Part shown: piece by piece, positions 22,030 through 38,932 of the stretch
How positions within the stretch are numbered: position 1 is the stretch's first letter
How the letters are laid out: each line of letters starts with the position of its first letter
DNA from: Ciona intestinalis
Taxonomy: Eukaryota > Chordata > Ascidiacea > Phlebobranchia > Cionidae
NCBI RefSeq assembly: GCF_000224145.3
Contig: NW_004190418.1
Coordinates: 48,228 to 112,227 of the forward strand
Direction: 5' to 3'
DNA: 64,000 nucleotides
The notes under the pieces: generated by a model
The model's database searches: none
Told to the model about the DNA's origin: nothing
Seen by the model: only the letters and a program-made list of their open reading frames with translations
Position numbers and translations under genes: made by a program

Positions 22030-22264
22030 ACGCTAGGGGGAGATGAAGGGATATTTCGTTCTTGAATTTCTGTTTATTACATCACAATAAACTTTGTTTT
22101 CACTCAAAGTTTTGTATGTTGAGTTTAAAAATAAACAACAGATTTCAAACTTGGTTTGTGGATAAAATAATGGTTAACTCTCTGGGATATATGTAACTTG
22201 TTTAAACTTACATGGCGGGGCAATTGTTATTAATACATATGTGGCTTTGGGTGTGATTGTCTTC

Positions 22265-22390
22265 ATATGGTGAACAATTTGGACAACCTACACTGGGTTG
22301 TTAAGTGTCTGGCCCATAAACGTACGCCCACAATAGTAGCAGCGTCCAGTCAGAGTTGGCTGAACCTCCTGACACCAACGTTGCTCCAAC
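22265..22390 (-). mobile_element. SINE-like repeat, partial copy
   Basis: Contains the body motif ACGCCCACAATAGTAGCAGC and GGACAACCTACACTGGGTTG, in the same orientation as the 3735-3905 copy. Confidence 0.55.
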
Positions 22391-22419
22391 CGATTAGTGG
22401 TCAGGGAATTTACACCCAA

Positions 22420-23128
22420 CACCCTGTACTTAAAACATGGGGTGGAATTTACACCCTGTACTTTAAACATGGGGTGGAATTCACACCCAACACCCTGTAC
22501 TTTAAACATGGGGTGGAATTAACACCCAACACCTTGTGCTTTAAACATGGGGTGAAACTTACACCCAACACCTTGTGCTTTAAACATGGGGTGGAATTCA
22601 CACCCTGTACTTTAAACATGGGGTGGAATTTACACCCAACACCCTGTACTTTAAACATGGGGTGGAATTTACACCCAACACCCTGTACTTTAAACATGGG
22701 GTGGAATTACACCCAACACCCTGTACTTTAAACATGGGGTGGAATTTACACCCAACACCCTGTACTTTAAACATGGGGTGGAATTTACACCCAACACCCT
22801 GTACTTTAAACATGGGGTGGAATTACACCCAACACCCTGTACTTTAAACATGTGGTGGAATTTACACCCAACACCCTGTACTTTAAACATGGGGTGGAAT
22901 TTACACCCAACACCCTGTACTTTAAACATGGGGTGGAATTAACACCCAACACCCTGTACTTTAAACATGTGGTGGAATTTACACCCAACACCCTGTACTT
23001 TAAACATGGGGTGGAATTAACACCCAACACCCTGTACTTTAAACATGTGGTGGAATTAACACCCAACACCCTGTACTTTAAACATGGGGTGGAATTTACA
23101 CCCAACACCTTGTGCTTTAAACACGTAT
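22420..23128. repeat. ~38-40-bp satellite upstream of HOOK
   Basis: About 18 copies of a unit containing CACCCTGTACTTTAAACATG and GGGTGGAATTTACACCCAA. Open frames through it on both strands are repeat-derived. Confidence 0.95.
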
Positions 23129-23309
23129 TTGCCGAAAAGACCAAAGCTTTCGTAAAAATGGTGTCGAAACAACTATTATGACGTCATAGACGTAGTTGTC
23201 GAAAGAAAGGTGTTGAATGGTTGTCTGTGACGTAACCATAAGGTATATTGTAATTAATTCCATTGTTACGTCAACATAGAATCATTGTTAATAGAGTTTG
23301 TCACTTAAT

Positions 23310-26300
23310 ATGGACGATAGCAAATTATGCGATTCCCTTGTAACGTGGGTAAGTAGGAGTTATTTATATTCATTATTTTAATGTTCATTAAATAAATATT
23401 TCATTATTTTGTTTGATTGGTGTAACTTGATACGCGGTGTATAATCAAATAAATAAAGCAAAATCAAATAAATAATTAGGGCCTACACATTGGGTAAACC
23501 CTAAAGGACATTTTCAGATAAATTGTTTACGAGCCACCAGCAAGAATAGCGATTGTCGTTTGAACTTTACTTTCCATCTTAACTATGTTGTATATATGGC
23601 CTTCATTGCAGAAGAGACAAAATAAAGACATTTATTTGTTGGAATAGAAATAACATTACTTACTCAACAGGCGTTGACGTTCGATGTGAAAATCCAACAC
23701 AACAATTACCTCGACTTCATAGATGGTGTTGTGATGTCACAGATACTTCATCTATTGTGAGTAAACAATAGAATTCATTGTTCTTGATAATCACCATTGT
23801 TTTCCAGAGATCCCGAATATTTCAACACTGAATGGTTGGCGAGGATCAAACATGATGTTGGAGATAATTATCGATTGAAAGTAAATTAAGATTTTATTAT
23901 TTATGGGGTTTTGTAGACTTTTGTTTCATCAAAGTAATTTGTTATGGTTCCAAATTAAGCAAGGCTACTTTAGAAAAATAATATATTTGGCAATAATAGT
24001 ATGTTTAATATTATTGTATAAAAGTTTGTATTTATGAATCTTGTGTTAAAACAGCTGTTACATAACAATCGATTCATTGTTTATTTACCCCATTGTTACA
24101 TCACAGACAAACAATCTAAGAAAAGTTTTGAACCAGATGATGTCATACTTTCGAGATGTGAGTATAGATATCATATTTTAATATTTATATTAATTAATCT
24201 TTTCCACCCCAGGGTCTTGGAAACGTATTTGTTGGATTTGAAATCCCGGATGTTTCGGCCATCAGTGAAATGTCCGATAAAAATCAACTCGGTCGAATGT
24301 TGCAACTTATGTTGGGGGTTGCCGTTAACTGCCCAACTAAACAAAGTAGGTTTGTTTTGCTGCTAATTCACTCAAGTGTTTTAATTATTAGATCTTCGCT
24401 GTGGCATTCGAAGAGATAACTGGTTATATTTATTTACCGGCACGTTTGACTTTATGAAAGTTTGTGTTGACCTACTGACCCCATATTGACCTATTGACCT
24501 ATTGACCCCTAGATCGCATTGAGCAGATTATGCAACTTGACGAGAACGTTCAACACGTTGTCATGACAGCCATCCAAGAATTGATGAGTCATAATCAACC
24601 TTGTAGTGAGGATGACTCAGCAAATAGTGACGAGATGACTCAGCAAATAAAGTTGATTGAAACAAAACTAAACGATGCAATCGCGGAGAAAGATGAAATG
24701 GCTCAAAGATGTCACGAGTTAGACATGCAGGTGACGATTGCCACCCGCATGGGTTAAGGTCGTTAAGTATCAACTAGGGATGCACATTACAGAATAATTA
24801 GGTATTCTAGGATATCCTAGAATACTTTATTTCGAATCTAGAATTCCGAATCTAGAATTTCGAATCTTTTATATTTATAGGAAAAATGAATTTTACCCAC
24901 AAAAGTCAGCTTATTGACCCTTTCATAGCAGCCTTGTTGGATCATAAGCTGTAAAATGATCAAAAATTGTACCATTGGGTAGTTTTTGCGTCATGAAACG
25001 TATAGCAGGCTATGAAAAGTCGTTACGAAACGTTTACTCTCGAAAGTCCCACAAACACAAAATTTTTTTTTTTCAAAATTAATAAGTTTCAAAATTTGTT
25101 AATACAGTATATGAGGTGACGTGTGATGACGTCATTAGACAGAATACCGAATCCCGTAATTAGATTCGAATACAAAAGGATTCGAATCTCATGGTTTCGA
25201 AATTCTGTAATGTGCATCCCTAGTATCAACATTATCGGTTCGGATCTCTGATGATCGTTAATATGTGCATTACAATATTTGAGACATAAGATAAGACATT
25301 TTACAAAACACACAACTAAACATGATTGAATCTTGATGCAATCAGGAACGTAGTTTTAAGTAAAGAAATCATTCCCCCCACCAGGTGGCGATGTTACACG
25401 AGGAGAAAGCCAACATCCAGCAAGAAAATCTTCAACTTCACGAACGACTGAATGAGACAGAAAACCTTGATGACCCGAGTTCCCCGGCTGCTATTCGACA
25501 TTCACAGATGATGGGACAGATTGAAGCTTTGCAGGAGGAAACTTACAGGTTTGTGTTGTATGTGTGGTTCTAAGGGACCATGCCAGCAGTTGTAGCAACA
25601 ACGAGCTTTGAACCCGGTATCCTAGGGATCAGGGCAACTACTGTATATCTCAATAAACCTGGTTGCAAAAGTATAATAATATGTTTATATTATCTTTATG
25701 TCCAGACTTGAATCTGGTCGCGATGATTTTAAATTACGCTGCGAAGTTTTGGAACAAGAAATCGCTGACTCACAATCAAAGGTTGAAGAATTATCCACTC
25801 TTGCCGAAGAATCGAGGTGACTCAGCAATTATGATGATTAATCAGCAATATAATAATGAATCGGCAATTATAATACCCAGTTAAAATGCTCTCGACTATG
25901 TTATGTAGTTTCTTAAAAAAATATTATTTAGTTTAAAATATAAAACAATACATTTTTACGATGTCCCCGCTGTTTAAAATCATATTCCAGTTTTAATTCG
26001 TCAACTCGTGTTTATTATTCAGGTTATTGAAAGATGAAATCGATTATCTTCGTTCTGCCTCGGATAAAGCAACCAAACTTGAATCGACGATCGAGAATTA
26101 TAAAACGAAGTTGGAGGAGCTAGGTGATCTCAGATCTCAGGTTCACACATACCCATGTTTATTATGGTGAAGTTGGGTGTGGATTGATTGAATGTGTTTG
26201 AATACAGGTGAAGATACTGGAGGACAAGAACACGTCGTACATGGAACAAACGCTAAGTTTGGAAGAAGAATTAAAGAAAGCAAATATGACGCGGACACAA

Positions 26301-28989
26301 CTGGAGGCACATAAACGACAAGTATGTTGTGTTATATTGTTTCTATGGCAGGTTATATATTGTTTCTATGCAGGTTATATATTGTTCTATGGCAGGTAAT
26401 CGATCTCCACAACAAACTAACGGAGGAAACTCGACGAGCCGACAAAGCTGAGTTTGAAAGTAAATCAAGAAACGAGAAACTTAAGAATTTGGAATCAGAG
26501 AAACAGGTTGGTTGGGTTGGAACGATTGATGTTTTGCACAAAGTTACGTCAACAATAGTAGCAACGTTGAGGTTTGAACCTCGTAACTACTGTACAACGT
26601 TTCCATCCATTGTTTATAATAATGACCATTGTTTCAGCGATTGTTAGCGGAACGCGACTCGCTGAGAGAAACAAATGATGAACTTCAACTAACCGCCCAC
26701 CAGAGGGCACCTGGGTTCATGAGCGAACAATTGCTTGGGGAGGGCGACCCGATGAACCTTGAAGCAAAGTATGTACAGCGTATAGTTGTCCTAACATTGA
26801 AGCAAAGTATGTACAGCGTATAGTTGTCCTAACATTGAAGCAAAGTATGTACAGCGTATAGTTGTCCTAACATTGAAGCAAAGTATGTACAGCGTATAGT
26901 TGTCCTAACATTGAAGCAAAGTATGTACAGTGTATAGTTGTCCTAACCTTGAACCAAAGTATGTACAGCGTATAGTTGTCCTAACATTGAAGCAAAGTAT
27001 GTACAGTGTATAGTTGTCTTTCAGCCCCCCATTTTCAGCGTAAAAAATATGACCCCAATATTAAACCCCAACCTCACAGAGAGCGAATGATTCGTCTTCA
27101 ACACGAAAACAAAATGTTGAAACTGAAACAATCCGATGCTGGGGAGGAAAAAATTAACTCGCTCTCTACTGACCTCGAGTTAGCGAATCAACGTATTAAC
27201 GAACTTGAGACTGAAAACAGGTTTAATGTTATTTCTATTTGATTAAGTTTAATATAATATTTCTATGATTTGATTATCTATGTTATCTATTTAAATAGTA
27301 GACTGGTAAAGCCATACAGAAGAATTCATATTGTGCAATGCATTGATATCACTCCATTCCTATGCTGCCTAATATATTGTTTCTATGCTACCTAATATAT
27401 TGTTTCTATGTTACCTAATATATTGTTTCTATGTTACCTAATATATTGTTTCTATGTTACCTATTATATTGTTTCTATGCTACCTAATATATTGTTTCTA
27501 TGTTACCTATTATATTGTTTCTATGCTACCTAATATATTGTTTCTATGTTACCTAATATATTGTTTCTATGCTACCTAATATATTGTTTCTATGTTACCT
27601 AATATATTGTTTCTATGTTACCTAATATATTGTTTCTATGCTACCTAATATATTGTTTCTATGTTACCTAATATATTGTTTCTATGTTACCTAATATATT
27701 GTTTCTATGTTACCTAATATATTGTTTCTATGTTACCTAATATATTGTTTCTATGTTACCTAGTATATTGTTTCTATGTTACCTAATATATTGTTTCTAT
27801 GTTACCTAATATATTGTTTCTATGTTACCTAATATATTGTTTCTATGTTACCTAATATTTTGTTTCTATGTTACCTATTATATTGTTTCTATGCTACCTA
27901 ATATATTGTTTCTATGTTACCTAATATATTGTTTCTGTTGCCCAGAGTGAGCAATATGAAAATCCTCGAACTTGGGGACCAGGTCCGCAACTTACGATCG
28001 GAACTCGATAATAAAGATGCGGATTCCGATGATGTAAGTATGATGTCATAATGCATATTAACACGCATGTTCTAACACGCATGATATTTTATTTTATTTC
28101 TATGTTACTTCAAAACACCAGGAACACGTGAGTTGTAGTTTATGACATCACAATCAAGTAGTTTATGACATCACATTTGTTTGTAATTGTGAAAATATTT
28201 AAAATCAAAAAAAATTATTGTTTTATGAATTTTTTTTTTTTTTTTTTTTTTATGCTGGATTCAGGTTTTGTATTTCGACCCGAATTCTAAAAAGGTTTGA
28301 TTAGCATGATTGCACTTGCATGACATCATTACTGCATGACATCATCACGTGTGATAACATCATTAATTGTAATATTTCCATTTTACAGAACTTGGCCCTA
28401 CGTCAAAAACTGTCGGAACATTTGTAAGTTTGTTTATGATGTCATAATTGTATCTATTGTTATATTTATGATGTNNNNNNNNNNNNNNNNNNNNNNNNNN
28501 NNNNNNNNNNNNNNNNNNNNNNNNTATAATATGGTGCGTATGTGTGGTTTATAATATGGTGGGTATGTGTGGTTTATAATATGGTGTGTATGTGTGGTAA
28601 TAATATGGTGGTTATGTGTGGTTAATAATATGGTGCGTATGTGTGGTTTATAATATGGTGCGTATGTGTGGTTTATAATATGGTGGTTATGTGTGGTTTA
28701 TAATATGGTGGGTAGGTGTGGTTTATAATATGGTGCGTATGTGTGGTTTATAATATGGTGGTTATGCAAATACGTTATATAACACAGGGAATGCAAATGC
28801 ATCGAAAAGCGGTCGACGAGCGACTCTCTCACACCACCCCTGGTCAATCTTTTCTAGCACGGCAGCGACAAGTGTCGAGCGCTCGACGTGCACACCCGGG
28901 CTCTGTACAAAGGTATCACGTCATGTTTGTTGTGTTTGCATGACATTTAGTTTTCTTGTTTTGCATGCAGCTACCTCACAACTGCATAA
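23310..28989 (+). CDS. HOOK: Protein Hook homolog (dynein adaptor), interrupted by a gap
   Basis: Exons seen: 23310..23348, 23671..23756, 23808..23880, 24107..24157, 24213..24345, 24513..24730, 25385..25548, 25706..25816, 26023..26140, 26208..26321, 26396..26506, 26638..26768, about 27080..27220, 27946..28033, 28389..28423, then after the gap 28788..28912 and 28971..28989. Hook proteins link cargo to dynein-dynactin and microtubules. The calponin-like Hook domain opens the protein (LCDSLVTW, DPEYFNTEWLARIKHDVGDN). A long coiled coil follows, with QHVVMTAIQELM, LKDEIDYLRSASDKATKLES, SLEEELKKANMTRTQLE and MIRLQHENKMLKLKQ. The C-terminal exon keeps PGQSFLARQRQV. The region before 28788 (about 150 residues in homologues) is missing because of the N run. 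The 26768/27080 junction is ambiguous: a TAT|GTACAG donor with a 27039 start also keeps frame. Confidence 0.92.
24350..24425 (+). repeat. Dispersed intron element, copy in HOOK intron 5
   Basis: GTTTTGCTGCTAATTCACTC, GTGTTTTAATTATTAGATCT, TCGCTGTGGCATTCGAAGAG. Starts within 5 bp of the donor; sense orientation. Confidence 0.65.
24775..25222. mobile_element. Non-autonomous hAT-type transposon in HOOK intron 6
   Basis: The 448-bp element has terminal inverted repeats TAGGGATGCACATTACAGAA (left) and the reverse complement TTCTGTAATGTGCATCCCTA (right). It is flanked by the perfect 8-bp duplication GTATCAAC at 24767-24774 and 25223-25230. An 8-bp duplication and a TAGGG..GCAC end are hAT hallmarks. 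No transposase ORF. Confidence 0.93.
26762..27020. repeat. 38-bp tandem repeat containing the HOOK exon 12 donor
   Basis: About seven copies of TTGAAGCAAAGTATGTACAG plus CGTATAGTTGTCCTAACA. The first copy includes the exon end (GAAGCAAA) and its GTATGT donor, so each later copy repeats a 5' splice site. Confidence 0.92.
27355..27940. repeat. 23-bp minisatellite in a HOOK intron
   Basis: About 25 copies of ATGTTACCTAATATATTGTT + TCT, ending just before the 27945 acceptor. Confidence 0.95.
28475..28524. other. Sequence gap (50 N)
   Basis: Run of N inside HOOK. Coding exons between the segments ending 28423 and starting 28788 are not represented. Confidence 0.99.
28525..28765. repeat. ~26-bp minisatellite bordering the gap
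   Basis: Copies of TATAATATGGTGCGTATGTG + TGGTT run from the gap to the last HOOK introns; they probably caused the gap. Confidence 0.95.
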
Positions 28990-29910
28990 TGATGTCATAA
29001 TCATCGACAAAGAAGATCTCGTAACTAATCAAGCGTAACAGTCATATTTTATTTCTATGTTTTGTTGTCAATTTATGTTCGCATGTTTTATTTTCGCTCG
29101 ACCAGGAAAGAAATCGACTCACAACGCCACCATGTGACAGAAACTCTTGCCAGTTGGACGTACATGTGATGTCATACACGTGATTGTGATGTCATACTCC
29201 GTTATTTTCAGTTTTAAACTTCCGAATTATAATTGCTGCCAAAACTACAGGGAGGAAATGGAAACTCTTTTGTCTCACGTCTCATTCATTGTATGATGAC
29301 GTCATCGAGTAGTGACGTCACTAAGAAACACAGAAATCATCTATTTATTCTCTATGCAGTTGCATGTTTGTTGAACATTATGACGTAACAATGTTTGGTA
29401 TGACGTGTTGTGAAGCTTGCATTCCAGTATTTTCACATTATTCGAAATATTTTGTTTAAATTATTTCGTCCCCAGAGATGTTCGTTTCACCCCGCCCACA
29501 CGAGGAAACAATACGTACATAACCTGGTGGTGATAAGGACAATCTTGTAAATAATTTGTATAAAATATATGTCCATCGTATTTTATTGCTTGGTACAAAT
29601 TTTAACAAACTTATATTTTTCATCAAATTACAAGATAGAGGTGAAAATATTTTTGTTTATTTTAATTTATGACGTAGCTGGTCGGTCTTTGGTCTCATCC
29701 GTTTTAGAAAAAAGATTTTGAAACGTTTGAGATGCGAAATAAAAATGAAGTCGAAACATTTTGTGATTTTTGTAGAAGCGGCGTTTAATATTTGCCGGCA
29801 GTTTAAAGGGAAGTCGTTTTATGTGGAGTTTGTTTTAATCGAATATAATTAATTGATCAGTTAAGCTTTAAATAACTTGTTTGAATTTAGATTTGGTATT
29901 TTATTTTGAA
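28990..29910. other. Intergenic between HOOK and MAGOH
   Basis: Octamers of the TGACGTCA/TGATGTCA class and AT-rich sequence. TGTTTGAATTTAG ends at about 29890, 20 bp before the MAGOH ATG, and could be a trans-splice acceptor. No ORF with recognisable content. Confidence 0.5.
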
Positions 29911-30736
29911 ATGGCTTCTGAATTTTACCTTCGTTATTATGTGGGCCATAAGGGAAAGTTTGGGCACGAGTTTTTGGAGTTTGAATTTCGACCAGACGGT
30001 AAGTTGTTGTTGTTTGTGTTGGATGGAAATAATGGTGTCATTTCACAGGAAAGTTGCGATATGCAAATAATTCAAATTATAAGAACGACACGATGATTCG
30101 AAAGGAAGCTTACGTCCACAAAGCTGTGTTAGAGGAATTAAAACGTGTCATCGATGATTCCGAGATAATGAAAGAGGATGACACCTTGTGGCCAACACCA
30201 GATCGTGTTGGACGACAGGTTTGTTATGCATGAGTGGTAGTAATAATTCATAATTGATACGAAGAACTATTTAAACATAAATTGCTTGTTTGTTTTGAGC
30301 GCTTTCTTCCAATTAAATTTAAATATGTTTTAAACCGTAAGCGTGTTTTACCAATCGTTTTGTCGCTATATTTTGTCTTGTCTTTTTACATATTTCTATA
30401 TTCTTGCTGCTGTTCCTACATTTTGTTTTCAATGTTATCGTAGAAACAAAAGTTTTGATAATAATAATATGTGGAGTTTTAACAATGAACATTATTTAAT
30501 AGGAATTGGAAATAGTTTTGGGCAAAGATCATATTTCATTCACAACGTCAAAGATTGGATCGCTCGTTGACGTTACAGATTGTAAAGATTCCGACGGACT
30601 GCGATGTTTTTATTATCTCGTGCAGGTAGTAATTTTAATTATTCGATACAAACAGTTTGTAAATATTTGTGTACAGGATCTTAAATGTATGGTCTTCTCT
30701 CTCATTGGGCTGCATTTCAAGATCAAACCAATCTGA
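29911..30736 (+). CDS. MAGOH: Mago nashi homolog, exon junction complex core
   Basis: Exons 29911..29998, 30049..30218, 30503..30625 and 30677..30736 give 146 aa, exactly the usual MAGOH length. MAGOH pairs with RBM8A (Y14) and locks eIF4A3 on mRNA upstream of exon junctions, acting in mRNA localisation, translation and nonsense-mediated decay. The sequence is nearly textbook: [55 protein letters not shown] and the C-terminus [14 protein letters not shown]. Splice phases are 1, 0, 0 and all donors and acceptors are GT/AG. Intron 2 holds a dispersed-element copy. Nothing unusual in the protein. Confidence 0.98.
30325..30440 (+). repeat. Dispersed intron element, partial copy in MAGOH intron 2
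   Basis: TTTTAAACCGTAAGCGTGTT, then TTACCAATCGTTTTGTCGCT. Sense orientation; the right half is diverged. Confidence 0.5.
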
Positions 30737-31901
30737 AGATTGAAATAAATTTGGAGGAAACCTCAAAAACTGGAGACAAGCAATCTGAGACAATGATATC
30801 CACGCTTTTATATTTGTGTATTCTGTGTCGTGTGAAATAAACCAGAAGTTTATAAATATCGTGGTAATGGAATACCAAGTAATTCTATGTATGTTAATAT
30901 GTTGAAATAAGTTGTGTGCTATAAATATGATGTGCGTATGTATTGTATCAGGCAGTTCACATTAATACAAGGTTGGTGAAGCCAGAGTCGTACAAACACC
31001 GAGTAGTCCAACTGCCGTCTATGTGTGTCCAAAATAGAGCAAAAGTGGTGACTTTGACAATGGGTTTAAACGAACTTGTTAAGTTTTGTTTGTGTTCTCC
31101 TTTTGTGGGAAGGTGTAAAACAGCTTCTATTTACCTTACCAAACATTTTATAGAAAAAATGTATAAATTTAGCCGCATTAAATGACTAAAATGTCGCAAA
31201 TCAACCGCTTCTAATTCTAATTTTTGACTTTTTTTGACACAGAAAACAAACAACACATGTTTTTTACATTTTCAACCTTTAAATTTGTTTTTAGGCACAA
31301 GTTTTTCTGTAATTTACCGAAAAACATACATTTTCCCTATACCTACTGTGTTATTTTGGACCCAAATTGCCGTTCAATTTGTGTTTTACGTAACAATGGG
31401 TTGGACTGCTCGGTATTTCTATGGCTCTGGGTGAAGCGTGGTGATAGTTGCGCGTAGTTTAAAATGAGTCGTGCGCAATCGTGTGTGTGCGCAGCTTTTA
31501 GCGACATCGCTTTTACGCATGTGTAATCATAATAATAATAATCCAACCTTGCGTCTGTCTGATTTTAATAAAAGCGTGGTCATAATATTTCGTCCAACCT
31601 TACACATTGCCTTTTTTCTTTTAATATTCGAGACTTCAAGTTTTGTGACGAAACAATCAATAGTGTCAGGGCAAGAAGAAGGTTTGGTCTCTCACCTGTC
31701 AACGCGAGAGAAAAAGGAAGAAGGCAAATATATTTAGGGGACGATGCGCGTTTGTAGTTGAAATTCGTCAGGGAATGTTTTATGAAGTATTAATAGAACA
31801 GACGATTAATTATTAAGGTTTCGTATTTGATTGACGTTAATAAAATAACTTGTATTCCGTAGTTCGTTATTAGTTTAATATTTATATTTAAGTTGTTTAA
31901 C
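30737..31901. other. Intergenic between MAGOH and CRNKL1
   Basis: About 1.2 kb. An 80-codon open frame (30943-31185) has no recognisable domain. CGTGTGTGTGCGC-like and AT-rich stretches only. No RNA gene recognised. Confidence 0.5.
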
Positions 31902-33959
31902 ATGGAGACGACTATGGGCGGGAAACAGAAAATGCCCAAGATTGCCAAAGTCAACAATAAAGCTCCGGCTCCAATCCAAATAACAGCTGAACAACTTTTA
32001 AGGGAAGCGAAAGAGCGTCAACTTGAAAATGTCCCGCCACCCCCCAAGCGTAAGATAACTGACCCACAGGAACTTGAGGAATATAAATTAAGGAAACGAA
32101 AGTTTTATGAAGATGCTTTGCGTAAAAATCGGGCGTCGATTCAAAACTGGATTCGATACGCCGCGTTTGAGGATAATATGAAAGAAATTCAACGAGCTCG
32201 CTCGGTGTATGAGCGTGGCATCGACGTTGCGCATAGGAACATCCCATTGTGGCTGAAATACGCAGAGATGGAAATGAGGAATCGACAAATTAATCACGCA
32301 CGGAATATTTGGGATCGTGCGGTGACCATTCTTCCACGAGCGAACCAACTTTGGTACAAATACGTTTACATGGAAGAGATGCTTGGCAATGTGGCTGGGT
32401 GTCGACAGGTGTTCGAACGATGGATGGAATGGGAACCCGATGAGCAAGCATGGCAATCTTACATCAACTTCGAGTTAAGATATAAAGAAATTGAGCGTGC
32501 TCGACAAATATATGAAAGATTTGTTTACATTCATCCTGATGTTAAGAATTGGATCAAATACGGGAAGTTTGAGGAAAAGTTCGGGTACGTCGTGAAGTCG
32601 AGGTCGGTGTTTGAACGAGGGGTTGAGTTTTATGGGGATGACCACTTGGAGGCGACGTTGTTCGTCGGGTTCGCAAAGTTTGAAGAACGACAAAAAGAAT
32701 ACGAACGTGCTCGAGTTATTTATAAATATGCGATCGACAGAATTGATAAAGTTCTTGCTGAGGATTTATTCAAAGCTTACACGATATTTGAGAAGAAGTT
32801 TGGAAATCGTTCGGGCATTGAGAATGTGATCGTGAACAAACGTAAGTTCCAGTATGAGGAAGAAGTGAAATCGAACCCTCATAATTATGATGCGTGGTTT
32901 GACTACTTAAGGTTGGCTGAGGAAGACGGGAGCGAGGAATCAACGAGAGAAGTTTACGAACGAGCCATCGCTAATATACCCCCTGTGTGTGAGAAGAGAA
33001 GATGGAAACGATATATTTATCTGTGGATTAATTATGCGTTGTACGAGGAATTGGAAGCAAAAGACATGGATCGTGCACGTCAAGTTTATTCATCGTGTCT
33101 TGATGTCATCCCACATAAGAAATTCACTTTCGCCAAAGTTTGGATTATGTTCGCACATTTCGAAATCCGTCAAAACAATTTGCTCGCTGCGCGGAAGATA
33201 CTAGGTGTGTCAATCGGTAAATGTCCGAAAGATAAATTGTTTCGGAATTATATCGAACTAGAGCTCCAACTGCGTGAGTTCGACCGATGCCGAATGCTGT
33301 ACGAGAAATTCCTCGAGTTCGGACCTGATAATTGCTCAACTTGGTGGCGTTTCGCTGAGTTGGAGTCGTTGCTGGGCGACACAGATCGTGCTCGAGCGAT
33401 TTACGAGATCGCGGTCGCTCAACCACGACTCGACATGCCGGAGGTTTTATGGAAATCTTATATCGACTTCGAGTTGGATCAAGACGAGAGAATCCGAGCG
33501 AGGAAATTGTTCGAACGTTTGTTGGAACGAACGCAGCATATCAAAGTCTGGATGAGTTTTGCTGCGTTCGAGGCAACGCAGGAGACACCTGATGGCAATG
33601 AACGTGCAAGGGCGATTTATAAACAAGCAAACTCAAAGTTACAAACCTCAGGCTCGAAGGAAGAAAGGTTGGTTTTGTTAGAAGCTTGGAAGGTTTTCGA
33701 AGAAAAACGTGGAAATGTGGACCAACAGTCATGTGTTGGGAGGTTGTGGCCGAAACGTGTCAAGAAGAGGAAGAAGGTGACAACGACGACGGGGGTTGAC
33801 GCGGGGTGGGAGGAATATTACGATTATATTTTCCCTGAAGAAGAACAAGAACAGCCAAACCTTAAACTACTTGCGATGGCTAAACAATGGAAGACAAGCA
33901 AAAACGATGAGTCATCGAGTGATGAGTCATCAGAAGAGGGGGATTCCCCTGAATCATAG
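31902..33959 (+). CDS. CRNKL1: Crooked neck-like protein 1 (Clf1/Syf3), spliceosome NTC component
   Basis: A single 2058-bp coding exon, 685 aa. CRNKL1 is a scaffold of the Prp19-associated (NineTeen) complex and is needed for spliceosome activation. The N-terminus [20 protein letters not shown] and the [18 protein letters not shown] segment are conserved. About 15 HAT (half-a-TPR) repeats fill residues ~50-600, with the typical W-x-x-Y/F and R-A-R-x-I/V-Y-E-R pattern ([35 protein letters not shown]). The C-terminus has [14 protein letters not shown] and an acidic Ser-rich tail. Length matches the family's canonical ~690-residue form. It is intronless here although neighbouring genes are intron-rich, so retroposition is possible. 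The next gene starts 104 bp after the stop. Confidence 0.96.
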   Translation: METTMGGKQKMPKIAKVNNKAPAPIQITAEQLLREAKERQLENVPPPPKRKITDPQELEEYKLRKRKFYEDALRKNRASIQNWIRYAAFEDNMKEIQRARSVYERGIDVAHRNIPLWLKYAEMEMRNRQINHARNIWDRAVTILPRANQLWYKYVYMEEMLGNVAGCRQVFERWMEWEPDEQAWQSYINFELRYKEIERARQIYERFVYIHPDVKNWIKYGKFEEKFGYVVKSRSVFERGVEFYGDDHLEATLFVGFAKFEERQKEYERARVIYKYAIDRIDKVLAEDLFKAYTIFEKKFGNRSGIENVIVNKRKFQYEEEVKSNPHNYDAWFDYLRLAEEDGSEESTREVYERAIANIPPVCEKRRWKRYIYLWINYALYEELEAKDMDRARQVYSSCLDVIPHKKFTFAKVWIMFAHFEIRQNNLLAARKILGVSIGKCPKDKLFRNYIELELQLREFDRCRMLYEKFLEFGPDNCSTWWRFAELESLLGDTDRARAIYEIAVAQPRLDMPEVLWKSYIDFELDQDERIRARKLFERLLERTQHIKVWMSFAAFEATQETPDGNERARAIYKQANSKLQTSGSKEERLVLLEAWKVFEEKRGNVDQQSCVGRLWPKRVKKRKKVTTTTGVDAGWEEYYDYIFPEEEQEQPNLKLLAMAKQWKTSKNDESSSDESSEEGDSPES

Positions 33960-34063
33960 TTGTGTTTGAACTTTATTTGACCTTTGTGTAATGTACAGTT
34001 GATGACGTTTGTAATTAATTAACTCGATATTCGTCTGCAGAATCAGTTTAAGTTTATTTTGAA
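33960..34063 (+). promoter_or_regulatory. 104-bp intercistronic spacer with AG acceptor
   Basis: Between the CRNKL1 stop and the CNNM ATG. TATTCGTCTGCAG ends at 34040, 23 bp before the ATG, a plausible trans-splice acceptor. The spacing fits an operon; a short independent promoter cannot be excluded. Confidence 0.5.
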
Positions 34064-38290
<4,227 letters not shown>

Positions 38291-38932
38291 ACCATTGTTA
38301 TATAAACAATGACCTTTATTACACGCACTTCAATTTTATTTCTTACTAAAAATATATATTTTTGGATCCAGATTTTTTATTTCTGGTCCCCAATCATAAA
38401 TTAATTTCTTTTGTAGTTTGGCTCCAATAAGTGGCGTTTTTGTTTCGTGTATTTTTGTTGTGGTTTTAAATAAAAATGTATTTATGTACCTTATGCGCGC
38501 TCGAATAATTGGTATTTTAATTTTTACCTCCCCAACGTTTCTTTGCTCTGTTGCTCCACCTGTTGGTAGAGATTGTTTCGAAAGTTATCCGCTAGGTTTA
38601 CTCAAGAGTAATAACGTTTAGCGCCATCAAGAATATATTTTCCCACTTAGCTTGTCCGCGTGGTGGCAGTGTGGGGCCATCTGGTAGAATTGTTTGGTTA
38701 AAACATTTTTGTCGCAAACCAAAGTTGGTTCTGCGTGCATGGTTGTTTTTAACTTTATCTAAAATATTGCGATTTAATTTTCATAGATAGATTTGTTTAA
38801 GATATTGTGGTCTCACCGTAAGTTAGTGCGCCTTGTAACCACTTGGCACTACTTAGCAATCATCACAAACCCTCGTGTTAATTGTTCAAACAATAGTTAA
38901 ACTTACAAGAGTGATTTGAACGATGGGATAAA
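38291..38932. other. Intergenic upstream of the second GPCR
   Basis: AT-rich. A tiny upstream frame ATGGGATAA overlaps the leader just before the GPCR ATG at 38933. Otherwise nothing recognised. Confidence 0.45.

Noticed and set aside
28259-28295. A 30-nt in-frame HOOK exon (VLYFDPNSKK)
   Set aside because: Splice sites are plausible, but no family counterpart, and 28033 to 28389 joins in phase without it.
30943-31185. 80-codon plus-strand frame between MAGOH and CRNKL1
   Set aside because: No domain, no splice partner, AT-rich composition like its flanks.
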